A stretch of DNA of 64,000 nucleotides from contig JAQWSK010000008.1 in the NCBI GenBank assembly GCA_029243245.1, positions 1 to 64,000 on the forward strand. Direction: 5' to 3'. Source of the stretch: Flavobacteriaceae bacterium. Lineage in GTDB: Bacteria > Bacteroidota > Bacteroidia > Flavobacteriales > Flavobacteriaceae. The translations under genes and the position numbers were made by a program. Below the pieces are notes generated by a model that was not told where the DNA came from, did no database searches, and was given only the letters and a program-made list of their open reading frames with translations. Below are positions 36,116 through 45,631 of the stretch, piece by piece (position 1 is the first letter of the stretch; each line of letters starts with the position of its first letter).

Positions 36116-37128
36116 ATAGATGATTTAAACTGTTTTAAAAATCTAAGATCATTTTCAAAAAACATTCTAATATCACTAACTTGATATAAAAGCATCGCAA
36201 TTCTCTCAATCCCCATACCAAAAGCATAACCTGAATATTCTTCAGGATCCATTCCGCAATTAATTAAAACATTTGGATCTACCATTCCGCATCCCATAAT
36301 CTCTAACCAACCCGTTCCTTTAGTAATTCTTCGATCAGTTTCTGTTTCTAAACCCCAATATATATCAACTTCAGCACTAGGTTCAGTAAAAGGAAAATAC
36401 GAAGGTCGTAAACGAATTGTTGACTTGCCAAATAAAGCATTCGTAAAATACTGTAAAGTCTGTTTTAACTCTACAAATGAAACATCTTTATTAACATATA
36501 ATCCCTCGACCTGATGAAATATACAATGAGATCTGGAAGAAATAGCTTCATTTCTAAAAACACGACCAGGAGAAAGAATACGTATTGGAGGAGAATTATT
36601 CTCCATATATCTCACTTGAACAGAAGAAGTATGTGTTCGAAGTAAAATATCTGGATTAGTTTGAATAAAAAATGTATCCTGCATGTCTCTTGCCGGATGA
36701 TGCTCTGGCAAGTTAAGAGCTGTGAAATTATGCCAGTCATCTTCAATTTCAGGTCCTTCTGATAGATTAAATCCTATATGCGAAAAAATTGATATAATTC
36801 TATTCTTAACAATAGACAAAGGATGCCTTGTGCCTGAATCAAAATCTAATCCTGGACGAAATAAATCTCCATTTTTACCATCTTCACCAACTGAAATTAT
36901 TGAACTCTTGAGAGATTGAATTTTGTCACTAACAGCATTTTTTAGAAGATTTAATTCTTTTCCGAACTCTTTCTTATCTTCTTTAGAAACATTTCTGAAA
37001 GAAGCAAAGAAATTATTGAGAATGCCTTTTTTTCCAGAATATTCAATTCTAAAGGATTCAAGTTCGGAAGAATCTTGCGTTTTAAAATCATTTACTTTTT
37101 TTAAATGTTTTTTTACCTCTTTAATCAT
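36112..37128 (-). CDS. pheS: Phenylalanyl-tRNA synthetase alpha subunit
   Basis: This 338-residue class II synthetase subunit forms an alpha2-beta2 enzyme with PheT. The N-terminal coiled-coil arm covers about 1-85. The catalytic domain has motif 2 (SPGRVFRNEAISSRSHCIFHQVEGLYV) and motif 3 (YAFGMGIERIAMLLY), and the Phe pocket includes FTEPSAEVDIYW. Length is normal. pheT is not in this window, so the two subunit genes are not adjacent here. CAAATTTA at 37206-37213 (TAAATTTG on the minus strand) could be its -7 box, with a leader of about 70 nt. Confidence 0.97.
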   Translation of the reverse strand: MIKEVKKHLKKVNDFKTQDSSELESFRIEYSGKKGILNNFFASFRNVSKEDKKEFGKELNLLKNAVSDKIQSLKSSIISVGEDGKNGDLFRPGLDFDSGTRHPLSIVKNRIISIFSHIGFNLSEGPEIEDDWHNFTALNLPEHHPARDMQDTFFIQTNPDILLRTHTSSVQVRYMENNSPPIRILSPGRVFRNEAISSRSHCIFHQVEGLYVNKDVSFVELKQTLQYFTNALFGKSTIRLRPSYFPFTEPSAEVDIYWGLETETDRRITKGTGWLEIMGCGMVDPNVLINCGMDPEEYSGYAFGMGIERIAMLLYQVSDIRMFFENDLRFLKQFKSSI

Positions 37129-37256
37129 AATGTAAAAATACAGATTCTATTAATTATAACAACTCTATTTATAAGACTTATTAGAATTATTCAATTTTAA
37201 TATCACAAATTTAGTTTCTTTTTTAATGAATGCTTAAATTGAAAAAAACTCTGAAT

Positions 37257-37781
37257 ATGAATATTAATTGGATTGACTTAATAATTTCAGGTTGCTTTAT
37301 TTATGGATCTATCATTGGTTTCAAAAGGGGTTTGATCAGAGAGCTTGGAAGTTTATTGGGATTATTTATTAGTTTAATTAGTGTTTATAATTTTTCAGAT
37401 TACCTATCAAATTTGATCGAAGTGTTTTTAAATTTGTCACCGACTTTTTCATACATAATCTCATGTATAGTAATATTTTTAACAGCTATATCTTTGGTGT
37501 CTTATATAGCAAAATTAATAACAAAAACTCTAAATATAGTTGCTCTAGGATTTTTAAATCGTATTGCTGGTTTAATTTTTGGTTTATTAAAATGGGTGGT
37601 TCTTTCATCAAGTTTAATATTTATAATAAACAAAAAAAATTTTTTCAATGAAATTAGTGAACAGCTCAAAAGTGATTCAATGGAATCTTCTTTTATCTAT
37701 GATCCCCTTTCTAAAATTGGTGAATTTATTTTTGAAAAAGTGAATACTAAAACTAAAAAAGAAGAATGGAAATATCTATAA
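37257..37781 (+). CDS. CvpA-family membrane protein
   Basis: The protein, about 174 residues, has four predicted membrane helices: INWIDLIISGCFIYGSIIGF, ELGSLLGLFISLISVY, YIISCIVIFLTAISLVSYIA, and IAGLIFGLLKWVVLSSSLIF. The GFKRGLIRELGSLLG segment is the CvpA signature. Related proteins are linked to colicin V production or export and envelope stress, but the molecular role is unclear. I prefer the ATG at 37257 (MNINWIDL); another ATG at 37230 would add nine residues. Its 3' end overlaps batE by 6 bp, tail to tail. Confidence 0.83.
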   Translation: MNINWIDLIISGCFIYGSIIGFKRGLIRELGSLLGLFISLISVYNFSDYLSNLIEVFLNLSPTFSYIISCIVIFLTAISLVSYIAKLITKTLNIVALGFLNRIAGLIFGLLKWVVLSSSLIFIINKKNFFNEISEQLKSDSMESSFIYDPLSKIGEFIFEKVNTKTKKEEWKYL

Positions 37782-38525
37782 ATATTTTATTTGATTTTCT
37801 ATCACCCATCCTTCTGATCCATTAGCTAATCTAATTTTTTCCCAGCCTGTTAATCTATCCAATATTTCTACTTTGGTACCCTCGTGTAAAACAAATATTT
37901 CTTCATTTCTTTTATTAGGCTCAGAAAAAACTGATAGTTCTTTTGAGAAAATAATTCCTTTTATTATTTCATTTGATTTTTTTGACTCTTGCCAAATTAT
38001 AGTGGATGTTGCTAGCGAAATCAAAAGAAAAATTATTGATAATGAAAAATAAACTCTTTTATAATTGGGATTAAATGAAAATAAGTATAATAAGGCTGTA
38101 ATAAAGAATATTGACATAAGCCCAATTGAGATAAAAGCCCATATTCTAGTTGAAAAAAATAAAATTATATAATTTATATTCTGTTGCAATTGTGTTTCAG
38201 GAAGTTCTTCAATTGAATCTAATGTCATGTTTTTTGCAAAGGATAAATTGTCAATAATGTCCTTATTGTTTGGAGATAAGAGTAGTGCTTTTTCAAAATA
38301 ATAATTGCTCTCAGCCACTCTATTGAGTCTATAATAACAATTGGCCATATTAAAATACAACTCATTACTATGTATGTCATTTTCTAATATCTTATTATAC
38401 TCATTAATGGCTAATTCAAATTCACCTTTATTATACAATTCATTACCCTTTTCAAATAATAAGGCTGAAGTTTGTGAAAATCCAATTTTAAAAAAAAGAA
38501 GAACTATGTATATAGAATTTTTCAT
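37776..38525 (-). CDS. batE: BatE: TPR and SH3-type protein
   Basis: This protein of 249 residues is exported by a signal peptide (MKNSIYIVLLFFKIGFSQ, start ATG 38525). Two TPR units follow (FEKGNELYNKGEFELAINEY, NELYFNMANCYYRLNRVAES). Two membrane helices lie around 125-170, and the C terminus is an SH3-like domain (VLHEGTKVEILDRLTGWEKI then EGWVIENQ). It is the last gene of the bat operon. The start overlaps the end of batD by about 2 bp outside the frame. The TPRs suggest protein-protein contact in the periplasm with the vWA proteins BatA and BatB. Confidence 0.85.
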   Translation of the reverse strand: MKNSIYIVLLFFKIGFSQTSALLFEKGNELYNKGEFELAINEYNKILENDIHSNELYFNMANCYYRLNRVAESNYYFEKALLLSPNNKDIIDNLSFAKNMTLDSIEELPETQLQQNINYIILFFSTRIWAFISIGLMSIFFITALLYLFSFNPNYKRVYFSLSIIFLLISLATSTIIWQESKKSNEIIKGIIFSKELSVFSEPNKRNEEIFVLHEGTKVEILDRLTGWEKIRLANGSEGWVIENQIKYL

Positions 38526-38526
38526 G

Positions 38527-40284
38527 TTAAATTTCATAATCAAGTTTTTCAATAATATCAATTGCAGAACTGTAGTCTTGTCTCATTTTAACATCAGTCA
38601 TTGGAGAGTATCTAGCCATATCACAATTATTTAAAATGATCATAAAATCATCAATTGTAGATTTTTTAGCTTCTAATTTAATTAATGAATCAACTATTAT
38701 CTCTTTTTGTATATCAACAGTTTCAATTTGAAGATTGGCCTTCAGGTAATTATGAAGGGCTTTTTCCAAAGAATCATAAAATTTTGACTTATTACCCATA
38801 TGTTTTTTAGCACTTCCCATGTATTTAATTGCAAGCTTACTTCTTCTTTTCGATTTTAAAGCATTTTTATCTACAATTCTAGACATCAATAACTTTCTGA
38901 TAAGAACAATAATAGGTAATACAATTAATGGGAAAAATATGATTAACCAATAGGTTGATTTTTTCCAGAATTCAAGCTCGTTAATTGGAATAAATTTTGA
39001 TGTTAATTTAATAAAACCAAAATTCTTGTTGGTGTTTGTTTTTAATCCTATTGTGGTGTTGGTGTAATTTTTATTATTATTAGATTTTAGAAAATCACTC
39101 CCATATACATCAACAATATGCTCGATAGATTTTAGAGTTTGGTATGATTCTTTTTCGGGATCAAAATAGCTAAATTCAATTGATGGTATAGGATATTTTC
39201 CCTGAACTTGAGGAACTATAGTATAAGTGTTTTGAATGCTTCCCTCCATTCCAGAAAGGGTAGTGTTAATTTCTTCTTTATATTCAGGTTCAAAAACTTC
39301 TAGAGTACTTGGAACTTTAATTTTTGGAAGTTTAAAAAGGTTTAAATTTCCTTTACCTGTAACTTTTACTATTGATTGAAATGATTCTAATGCCTTAAGT
39401 GATTTTTTACTAGTCAAAAAATCTAAACTAAATTTTCCTACCGCCCCTGAAAAATTTTCTGGTTTATTATTAATAGGTAACTCTTTTACATATAAAGTAT
39501 TTTTACCTGCACTAACTGATCTTGAAACTTGTTTATAAATTATATTTCCAAAAAAATCTCTGCGCTTTGTGGGAATTTCTATTACTAAATTTAATGCAAG
39601 TGGTTCAATAATTAATTTCCCTTTTTTTTGAGGATATAATATAGTTTTTCTCCATATTACTTCATTATACACCTCTCCTTTGTATGATCCCGATTGAACC
39701 TTTAGCTGTGGGATTTTTATTGAACTACTCCAAAAGTCTCTAAATTTTGGACTTTGAATTTCTCGCGCATCAGAAATTTTAATAGGATTTCTAAAATATA
39801 ATTTATAAACTACGGTAATTGCTTCATTTAGGTATGGATTGTTTTTAGAAATTTCTGCTATGAGATGCATATTCTCATCGGCTAAATATTCAACACTTGT
39901 TGCTCCTGATGGTATTCCTGTAGCTGATAAAACCTCTATTGAAACAGGTAATGTTTGATATGTGTTTCCTTCAAAACTAATTTTAGCAAAGCCTATTTTA
40001 AATATTCCCTTTTCTTTTGGTTCTAGAAAATATGTAAATGTTTTTGAAAAAGTTCTTTTACCATTAATCCATGAGTTACTTATCGATTGATTTGGGCCAC
40101 CAACTAATCTAAAATTTTCAAAAGACGGAGGAATAAAATCATCTCCATTTTGATTCATTACAAAATCAACTCTTAAACGTTCATTAATTCCTAATTTTTT
40201 CTTACTAACCCTTAGTTCAAAATCAATCTGAGCATTTATAAAAAAACTAGAAAAAATTATATATATGTATATTATTAAACGCAT
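38527..40284 (-). CDS. batD: BatD: oxygen-tolerance/aerotolerance protein
   Basis: The 585-residue protein begins with a signal peptide (MRLIIYIYIIFSSFFINAQ) and has a large periplasmic part of repeated beta-rich domains typical of BatD (KGIFKIGFAKISFEGNTY, KGKLIIEPLALNL, VTGKGNLNLFKLPKI). One membrane helix near 440-460 (YWLIIFFPLIVLPIIVLI) is followed by a cytoplasmic helical tail (about 475-580). It is probably an inner-membrane protein that scaffolds or presents substrates to the vWA proteins. Mutants of the homologous genes in other Bacteroidota lose aerotolerance; the exact role is not settled. It sits between batC and batE in the same operon. Confidence 0.88.
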   Translation of the reverse strand: MRLIIYIYIIFSSFFINAQIDFELRVSKKKLGINERLRVDFVMNQNGDDFIPPSFENFRLVGGPNQSISNSWINGKRTFSKTFTYFLEPKEKGIFKIGFAKISFEGNTYQTLPVSIEVLSATGIPSGATSVEYLADENMHLIAEISKNNPYLNEAITVVYKLYFRNPIKISDAREIQSPKFRDFWSSSIKIPQLKVQSGSYKGEVYNEVIWRKTILYPQKKGKLIIEPLALNLVIEIPTKRRDFFGNIIYKQVSRSVSAGKNTLYVKELPINNKPENFSGAVGKFSLDFLTSKKSLKALESFQSIVKVTGKGNLNLFKLPKIKVPSTLEVFEPEYKEEINTTLSGMEGSIQNTYTIVPQVQGKYPIPSIEFSYFDPEKESYQTLKSIEHIVDVYGSDFLKSNNNKNYTNTTIGLKTNTNKNFGFIKLTSKFIPINELEFWKKSTYWLIIFFPLIVLPIIVLIRKLLMSRIVDKNALKSKRRSKLAIKYMGSAKKHMGNKSKFYDSLEKALHNYLKANLQIETVDIQKEIIVDSLIKLEAKKSTIDDFMIILNNCDMARYSPMTDVKMRQDYSSAIDIIEKLDYEI

Positions 40285-40288
40285 TTAT

Positions 40289-41077
40289 TTACCAGTCTTT
40301 TTTAGTTTTAACAGGCTTACCTTTTACTCTTTTGGCATTGATTTTATCTTGTACTTTTTTCTCTTGATTACTCATAGCTTCAAGTAAACTTTTGACCTGT
40401 TCTTTAGATAATTGTCCAGGCTTTCTTTTTTTATTTGAACTCTTCTTGTCAGAATCTTTCTCATTTTTATTCTTTGGCTTTCCATCCTCTTTTTTCTCAT
40501 CATCAGGTTTATTTCCTTTGTCTTTATTTTCATCCTCTTTATTATCTTTTTCAGAAGATTTTTCATTTTGATTATCATCCCCTTTTTGATCTTTTTCTTT
40601 ATTTTCTTTGTTCTCTTTATTTCTATCATCCTTATCCTGATTTTTTTTCTCATCATCCAATAATGATTTTGCGAGAGCATAATTATATCGTGTTTCATCA
40701 TCTGAAGGATTATTTCTTAATGCACTTTTATATGATTCGACTGCTTTTTCATATTCTTTTTTCTTCATATAAACATTGCCCATGTTGTGAAGTGCTGCAT
40801 GTTTATCTAATTTATTCTTAGAAAATTTTTGAGTTCTAAAAAATTGTTGTGCGGCCTCATCATAAGCATTAGCTTGATATTGAACATTTCCAAGATTAAA
40901 TAAAGTTTTGGGAACTTGAGGTGCTTTAGATAGAGCAAGACGATAATCAATTTCAGCTCCTACAAAGTCTTCTTTTTTAACTTTTTCATTTCCTTCATAC
41001 ACATCATTATCAATAAGAGTACTTTGAGAAAATAAAGAAAAACTAGTGCATAAAAATAAGAGGTTTAAGTGTTTCAT
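40289..41077 (-). CDS. batC: BatC: TPR protein with long charged tail
   Basis: The start is placed at ATG 41077 (MKHLNLLFLCTSFSLFSQ), a signal peptide, giving 262 residues; the frame extends 14 codons upstream without support. TPR units cover about 35-150 (FVGAEIDYRLALSKAPQVPK, ALHNMGNVYMKKKEYEKAVE). From about 150 to 240 the chain is almost entirely Lys, Glu, Asp, Asn, Gln and Ser, a highly charged disordered linker. The C terminus is a short basic helix (EQVKSLLEAMSNQEKKVQDK). The charged tail is unusually long but in frame, and the protein is intact. It overlaps batB by 4 bp. Confidence 0.85.
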   Translation of the reverse strand: MKHLNLLFLCTSFSLFSQSTLIDNDVYEGNEKVKKEDFVGAEIDYRLALSKAPQVPKTLFNLGNVQYQANAYDEAAQQFFRTQKFSKNKLDKHAALHNMGNVYMKKKEYEKAVESYKSALRNNPSDDETRYNYALAKSLLDDEKKNQDKDDRNKENKENKEKDQKGDDNQNEKSSEKDNKEDENKDKGNKPDDEKKEDGKPKNKNEKDSDKKSSNKKRKPGQLSKEQVKSLLEAMSNQEKKVQDKINAKRVKGKPVKTKKDW

Positions 41078-42117
41078 TTTGATTTTTTTTCGTTGAAAAG
41101 ATTTAATTTTTTTAACCATATTGTCTCTTTTTCAAAAATAAATAATTCAATTAAAAGTAAAACAAATGATATGAAAAGAAATGGTTGAAACTGATCTTTA
41201 TAACTAACAAATTTCTTTGCTTCAAACTCTTTTTTTTCTAAATTTTTTAATATTTCAGTTACAAAAGCCACTACCTCTTTAGTATTATTTCCATCAATAT
41301 ATAGTCCATTAGCATTTTTCGCAATTAATTTTAAAATTTCAGAGTTTCTCTTAGTTATTACGACTTCTCCATTTTCATCTTTTTTATAACTTTCCAATAC
41401 TCCGTTTCTTTTAATTGGGATGGGGCCTCCTTCCTCAGTTCCAATTCCAAAACTAAAAATCTTTATTCCTGTAGTTCCAGCTCTTATAGATGCACTTTCT
41501 GCTTCATCAGAATGATCTTCACCATCAGAAATTAAAAAAACAACTCTATTCGTTTGATCTTCATCATTAAAGTATGTTGCTGAAAGATCTAATGCAGAGT
41601 TTAAAGCAGTTCCTTGAGAGGATAGCATATCAGTATTTAAACTTTGTAGAAACATTTTACCTGCATTATAATCAGTAGTTATTGGCAATTGTGGAATAGC
41701 CTGGTTTGCATAAGCTATTATTCCTATTCTATCCCCTACTAAATTATTTATAATGGCTGAAACAAGGCGTTTAGCTTTTTCAATTCGATTAGGTGCAATA
41801 TCTTCTGCTAACATGCTTTTAGAAACATCTATGGCAAAAACAATATCTACTCCTTCTCTCTTTACGGTTTCTAATTCGGTTCCCATTTTAGGATTAATTA
41901 ATCCTATGATTAAAAAACTTAGAGAAAGAATCAAAAGAAGAAATTTAAAAAAAATCTTGAGTCTGGAACGATTCGGACTTAAAGATTCTATCATTTTTGA
42001 ACTAATAAATCTTTTTTGAGTATTTGACTTCCACTTAATAATCCATAAAAACAGCACCAATAGAAATGGAATTATAAAAAATAAATATGTAAATGATGGT
42101 TCGTCTAATATGTACAT
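41074..42117 (-). CDS. batB: BatB: membrane-anchored vWA-domain protein
   Basis: The 347-residue protein has two N-terminal membrane helices (about 10-27 and 55-75), a vWA domain (about 90-280) and a C-terminal helix (about 310-330). The metal-ion-dependent adhesion site is intact: DxSxS at D97-V-S99-K-S101 in AIDVSKSMLAED, with a downstream LISDGEDHSD. BatA, immediately upstream, is its paralogue. Both vWA domains should face the periplasm or cytoplasm between helices; a tandem is typical of this operon. ATG 42117 is the natural start. Confidence 0.9.
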   Translation of the reverse strand: MYILDEPSFTYLFFIIPFLLVLFLWIIKWKSNTQKRFISSKMIESLSPNRSRLKIFFKFLLLILSLSFLIIGLINPKMGTELETVKREGVDIVFAIDVSKSMLAEDIAPNRIEKAKRLVSAIINNLVGDRIGIIAYANQAIPQLPITTDYNAGKMFLQSLNTDMLSSQGTALNSALDLSATYFNDEDQTNRVVFLISDGEDHSDEAESASIRAGTTGIKIFSFGIGTEEGGPIPIKRNGVLESYKKDENGEVVITKRNSEILKLIAKNANGLYIDGNNTKEVVAFVTEILKNLEKKEFEAKKFVSYKDQFQPFLFISFVLLLIELFIFEKETIWLKKLNLFNEKKSK

Positions 42118-42120
42118 AAT

Positions 42121-43122
42121 CTATACAAAGCTTCTAAAAAGTGTGTTACGTAAAATAAATTCAAATATGATTAGAGTAATAGCTAATAAAATAAAAGGGC
42201 GATATTTCTCATTATAATTAGTATACTTAAATTCTTCTATTTCTGTTTTTTCTAACTTATTAATTACAGAATAAATTTGGACTAGTTTTTCATTATCAGT
42301 AGCCCTAAAATATTGACCTCCAGTGACATCAGCTATAGATTCGAGGAGTTTTTCATCAATTTCAACTTTAGTCATTCCGTATTGAAAACTACCATTAGGT
42401 AAAATTCCAATTGGAGCTTTTGCCATTCCATTACTACCTAGACCAATAGTATATGTTTTTATTTGATATTCAGCTGCTAACTCAGAAGCAATTTTTGGGT
42501 CAATAAAACCAGAATTATTAACTCCATCAGTCAAAAGTATAATTACTTTGCTTTTTGCTCTGCTATCTTTTAATCTATTAACCGATGTGGCTAACCCCAT
42601 TCCAATTGCTGTTCCATCTTCAATTAATCCTTGATATTGAATTTCAGACAAACTACTTTTAATGATATTTTTATCACTAGTTATTGGAGTAAGAGTATAA
42701 CTCTCCCCGGCATATACTACCAATCCTATCCTGTCAGATACTCTATCATCAATAAAATCTGATGCTACTCTTTTGAGAGCATTAAGACGATTAGGTTTCA
42801 AGTCTTGAGCTAACATGCTAGATGAAACGTCAATTGCCATAACAATATCTATTCCTTTATTTATTTTACTCTTAATTGAAGTTTCTGAAGTTTGTGGTCT
42901 CGCTAATGCTATTATTAATAAAGACAAAGCAATTATTCTAAAAACAAAAAGTATCGGACGAAAGTATACTCTTAATGTTTTTCTTTTAATAGCCTCTAAA
43001 GATGATAATTGAAAATATACTTGTCTGTTTTTATGAGAATAAATCTCCCAAACAATCAAGATTGGAAATAGACTAAATAACCAGAAAAAGTAGGGATTTA
43101 AAAAAGATATGTTTTCTAACAT
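42121..43122 (-). CDS. batA: BatA: membrane-anchored vWA-domain protein
   Basis: This 333-residue paralogue of BatB has the same layout: N-terminal helices near 10-28 and 55-75, a vWA domain at about 88-285 and a C-terminal helix. The MIDAS motif is D98-V-S100-S-S102 (AIDVSSSMLAQD), followed by LLTDGVNNSG. In related systems the vWA proteins are thought to be remodelled by the MoxR AAA+ ATPase. It is separated from batB by 3 bp and from the upstream 538-residue gene by 4 bp, so expression is coupled. Confidence 0.9.
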   Translation of the reverse strand: MLENISFLNPYFFWLFSLFPILIVWEIYSHKNRQVYFQLSSLEAIKRKTLRVYFRPILFVFRIIALSLLIIALARPQTSETSIKSKINKGIDIVMAIDVSSSMLAQDLKPNRLNALKRVASDFIDDRVSDRIGLVVYAGESYTLTPITSDKNIIKSSLSEIQYQGLIEDGTAIGMGLATSVNRLKDSRAKSKVIILLTDGVNNSGFIDPKIASELAAEYQIKTYTIGLGSNGMAKAPIGILPNGSFQYGMTKVEIDEKLLESIADVTGGQYFRATDNEKLVQIYSVINKLEKTEIEEFKYTNYNEKYRPFILLAITLIIFEFILRNTLFRSFV

Positions 43123-43126
43123 TTTT

Positions 43127-44743
43127 CTATAATTCTTTTATTAACTCAATACTATTAATAATTCTATTACTTATATCATCACCATAACGATCGTTCTTAT
43201 TGTAAATTAAGGTTAAACTAACCTTTCCTTTATCATAATCAATAATTATAGTTGTGAAAAAACATCTAACCATTTTATTTTCATTACCCTTTGGATAGTC
43301 AAGTGTCCCTGAGATTTTAAGAGTAGGTAATCCGGATGGTGTTTCAAAATTTTCCGCATCAACTAATATATTAACAGCTCCTTGATTCTGATATCTTCCA
43401 ATCGTTTCATCAAGAATTTGCTGAGCTTTCTCTTCGCCAATTAAATTGTTCTCTTTCTCTCTATTAGATTCACTTTCATCCTTTTTTTCAAAAAATAATT
43501 CAACATAATAATTAGATTGAATACTATCCAATACAAAAAGTGTTGATGTCTTTGGATTAATTATCTTTCTCTCAAGAATTTTTGGAGTTGACAGTTGTAT
43601 CGGAGGAGATCCATATTGAGAATTAAACCATTTATTATCGATCATTTTTTTAGTCGGATACCCTAAGAGTGAGTCTCTGACAGGATAGTAACCAAATATT
43701 GATATTAATGAAAAAATTAATACAATTAACAAACCTAATATTGAGCTTAAAACCCATTTTAATATTTTTTTTCTTTTTTGTCTTCTCAATATTTCTTCAT
43801 AAAGTTTTTTAGCTTTTAATTCCTCAATTGTTGGTTCTGGCAAAACTTCTTTCATTTCTATAACAACATCTTCAACTAGTTTTCTGTCTAATTTAACAAC
43901 TCCATTATCTGGAATAGCTCTAGCAAACTTTACTAAGTCCGCAGTGTTAAGAACAGTTTTTAAATTTTTAATGGTAATTTCTTCAAGATCTAATTTTCCA
44001 GCATTCTTATGAAGTTCTAATTTTAATAGTAGTTGATCTGATGTGCTTTCAAGCGCGTCTATATTAGCTTCTTCTTCAAGATATTTTCTAACTACTTCTG
44101 TTAATTCAGAATAGTATTTTTTATAGTCCTCTTGATTCTTCGGCTCTCTTTTTTCAAGTTCTTTAAGAGCTTTAATTGCTCTTTCAAACGGAGGAATTGT
44201 TTTCTTTCTTTCTGAAATTTTTCTCTGATAAATAATCATCAAATAAATAAAACCAATAAGAATAAGAGTTATTAAAAATCCATAAACAATTCTTTTTATT
44301 AAATAATCATAATTCTTTTTAACAACATTAAGCGGTTTTATCTGGAAAAGATTCTGTTTAAGAGTGTCTACTGTTACATCATTTACTTGAATTTTTACAG
44401 AATCTGAAAGTCTTGAAAAACCATTAACTAAAACTCGTTGAGGAGGGATATTATAATTCCCTGAATCAAATTGAATAATAGCATACTTTTTAGTTAATAA
44501 ATACTTGTCCTTAATTTTTTGAGTGTCAGTTGGAAAAATTTCTAAAAGCTCCATTGGAGCAATTTGTAACTCATTAGGAAATTCAATTATTTGAATTGAA
44601 TCAACTTCTATGTTTAAAAAATAATTAATTTGTTCTCCAATATTAATTGTATCAGAAATAACCCCAGAATTAACTTTTGTAATGTTTTGACTGTTAACAT
44701 TACCAAAAACGAACATAATTATAATACTTCTGAAAAACTTCAT
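43127..44743 (-). CDS. Bat-operon membrane protein (BatD-like N domain)
   Basis: The 538-residue protein lies between the DUF58 gene and batA. It has a signal peptide (MKFFRSIIIMFVFGNVNSQ), a beta-rich extracytoplasmic domain to about 145 and a membrane helix (about 151-172). A charged cytoplasmic helical region (about 175-325) resembles the tail of BatD, then comes a second helix (about 327-350). The C-terminal 150 residues are a soluble domain (VDAENFETPSGLPTLKISGT, then TTIIIDYDKGKVSLTL) that I do not recognise. It abuts the DUF58 gene with no gap (44743/44744). Function is inferred from the operon only. Confidence 0.65.
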   Translation of the reverse strand: MKFFRSIIIMFVFGNVNSQNITKVNSGVISDTINIGEQINYFLNIEVDSIQIIEFPNELQIAPMELLEIFPTDTQKIKDKYLLTKKYAIIQFDSGNYNIPPQRVLVNGFSRLSDSVKIQVNDVTVDTLKQNLFQIKPLNVVKKNYDYLIKRIVYGFLITLILIGFIYLMIIYQRKISERKKTIPPFERAIKALKELEKREPKNQEDYKKYYSELTEVVRKYLEEEANIDALESTSDQLLLKLELHKNAGKLDLEEITIKNLKTVLNTADLVKFARAIPDNGVVKLDRKLVEDVVIEMKEVLPEPTIEELKAKKLYEEILRRQKRKKILKWVLSSILGLLIVLIFSLISIFGYYPVRDSLLGYPTKKMIDNKWFNSQYGSPPIQLSTPKILERKIINPKTSTLFVLDSIQSNYYVELFFEKKDESESNREKENNLIGEEKAQQILDETIGRYQNQGAVNILVDAENFETPSGLPTLKISGTLDYPKGNENKMVRCFFTTIIIDYDKGKVSLTLIYNKNDRYGDDISNRIINSIELIKEL

Positions 44744-45613
44744 TTATCTAGTCCTGTTTTTAAAATAGCCTAATAATTTTTTTACATAACTTTCCGAAAC
44801 TCCACAACTAATTGATCCTGCTCCATTTTTATTAAATAATATTGAGAAATTTTCTGCATTTTTTCCGTATTCTCTAGAATAAGACTCTCGTATTGCTCTA
44901 GAGTCTGTATCAATCCATGAAAGCATTTTTGTTTCTGAATCCATCATTGGCACTAAGCCCAGTTTAGGGATATATGTTTCAAGTTTATCATAAATTCTAA
45001 TTCCAGTCAAATCATGTTTTTTTGCAGCAATCTTTAATGTTTTTTCGTAACTAGAATCAATAAAATCTGACAATAGAAATACTATTGCTTTCTTTTTTAA
45101 AACACTTGATAAAAACGCCAATGCTTCACCTATATCAGTATATCTATTTGTGGGCTCATATTCTATCAATTCCCTTATTATTCTTAAAATATGTGATCTT
45201 CCCTTTTTAGGGGGTATATATAATTCTATTTGTCCTGAAAACATTATTACACCTACTTTATCATTATTTTGAAGCGCAGAAAAAGCAAGAGTTGCTGCTA
45301 TTTCAGTAATTATCTCTCTTTTAGTTTGAGATTGAGATCCAAAAAACTCAGATCCACTTATATCTATCATTAGCATAAGCGTAAGCTCTCTTTCTTCTTC
45401 AAAAACTTTTATATATGGACTACTATATCTAGCCGTTACATTCCAGTCAATGGCTCTTACGTCATCGCCAAACTGATATTGTCTAACCTCACTAAAGGTC
45501 ATACCTTTTCCTTTAAATGTACTATGGTATTCTCCTCCAAATATGTTGTTACTTAGTCTTCGAGTCTTAATCTCAATTTTACGAACTTTTTTTAAAAGTG
45601 ATTTGGTATCCAT
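44744..45613 (-). CDS. DUF58 vWA-like protein
   Basis: The 289-residue protein is a DUF58 family member, normally paired with MoxR. The DUF58 signature FGDDVRAIDWNVTARYS lies at about 48-64, and the embedded vWA site is intact as D84-I-S86-G-S88 (MIDISGSEF). There is no signal peptide or membrane helix, so it is probably a cytoplasmic adaptor between the MoxR ATPase and the membrane vWA proteins. It follows moxR after 18 bp and directly abuts the next gene. Confidence 0.9.
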   Translation of the reverse strand: MDTKSLLKKVRKIEIKTRRLSNNIFGGEYHSTFKGKGMTFSEVRQYQFGDDVRAIDWNVTARYSSPYIKVFEEERELTLMLMIDISGSEFFGSQSQTKREIITEIAATLAFSALQNNDKVGVIMFSGQIELYIPPKKGRSHILRIIRELIEYEPTNRYTDIGEALAFLSSVLKKKAIVFLLSDFIDSSYEKTLKIAAKKHDLTGIRIYDKLETYIPKLGLVPMMDSETKMLSWIDTDSRAIRESYSREYGKNAENFSILFNKNGAGSISCGVSESYVKKLLGYFKNRTR

Positions 45614-45631
45614 AAAAAAGTTAATTATTAC

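Noticed and set aside
40435-40821. Open frames opposite and alongside the charged tail of batC
   Set aside because: They arise from the low-complexity Lys/Glu/Asp codons of batC; the translations are rich in His, Phe and Tyr or in Lys and Met and match no protein pattern.
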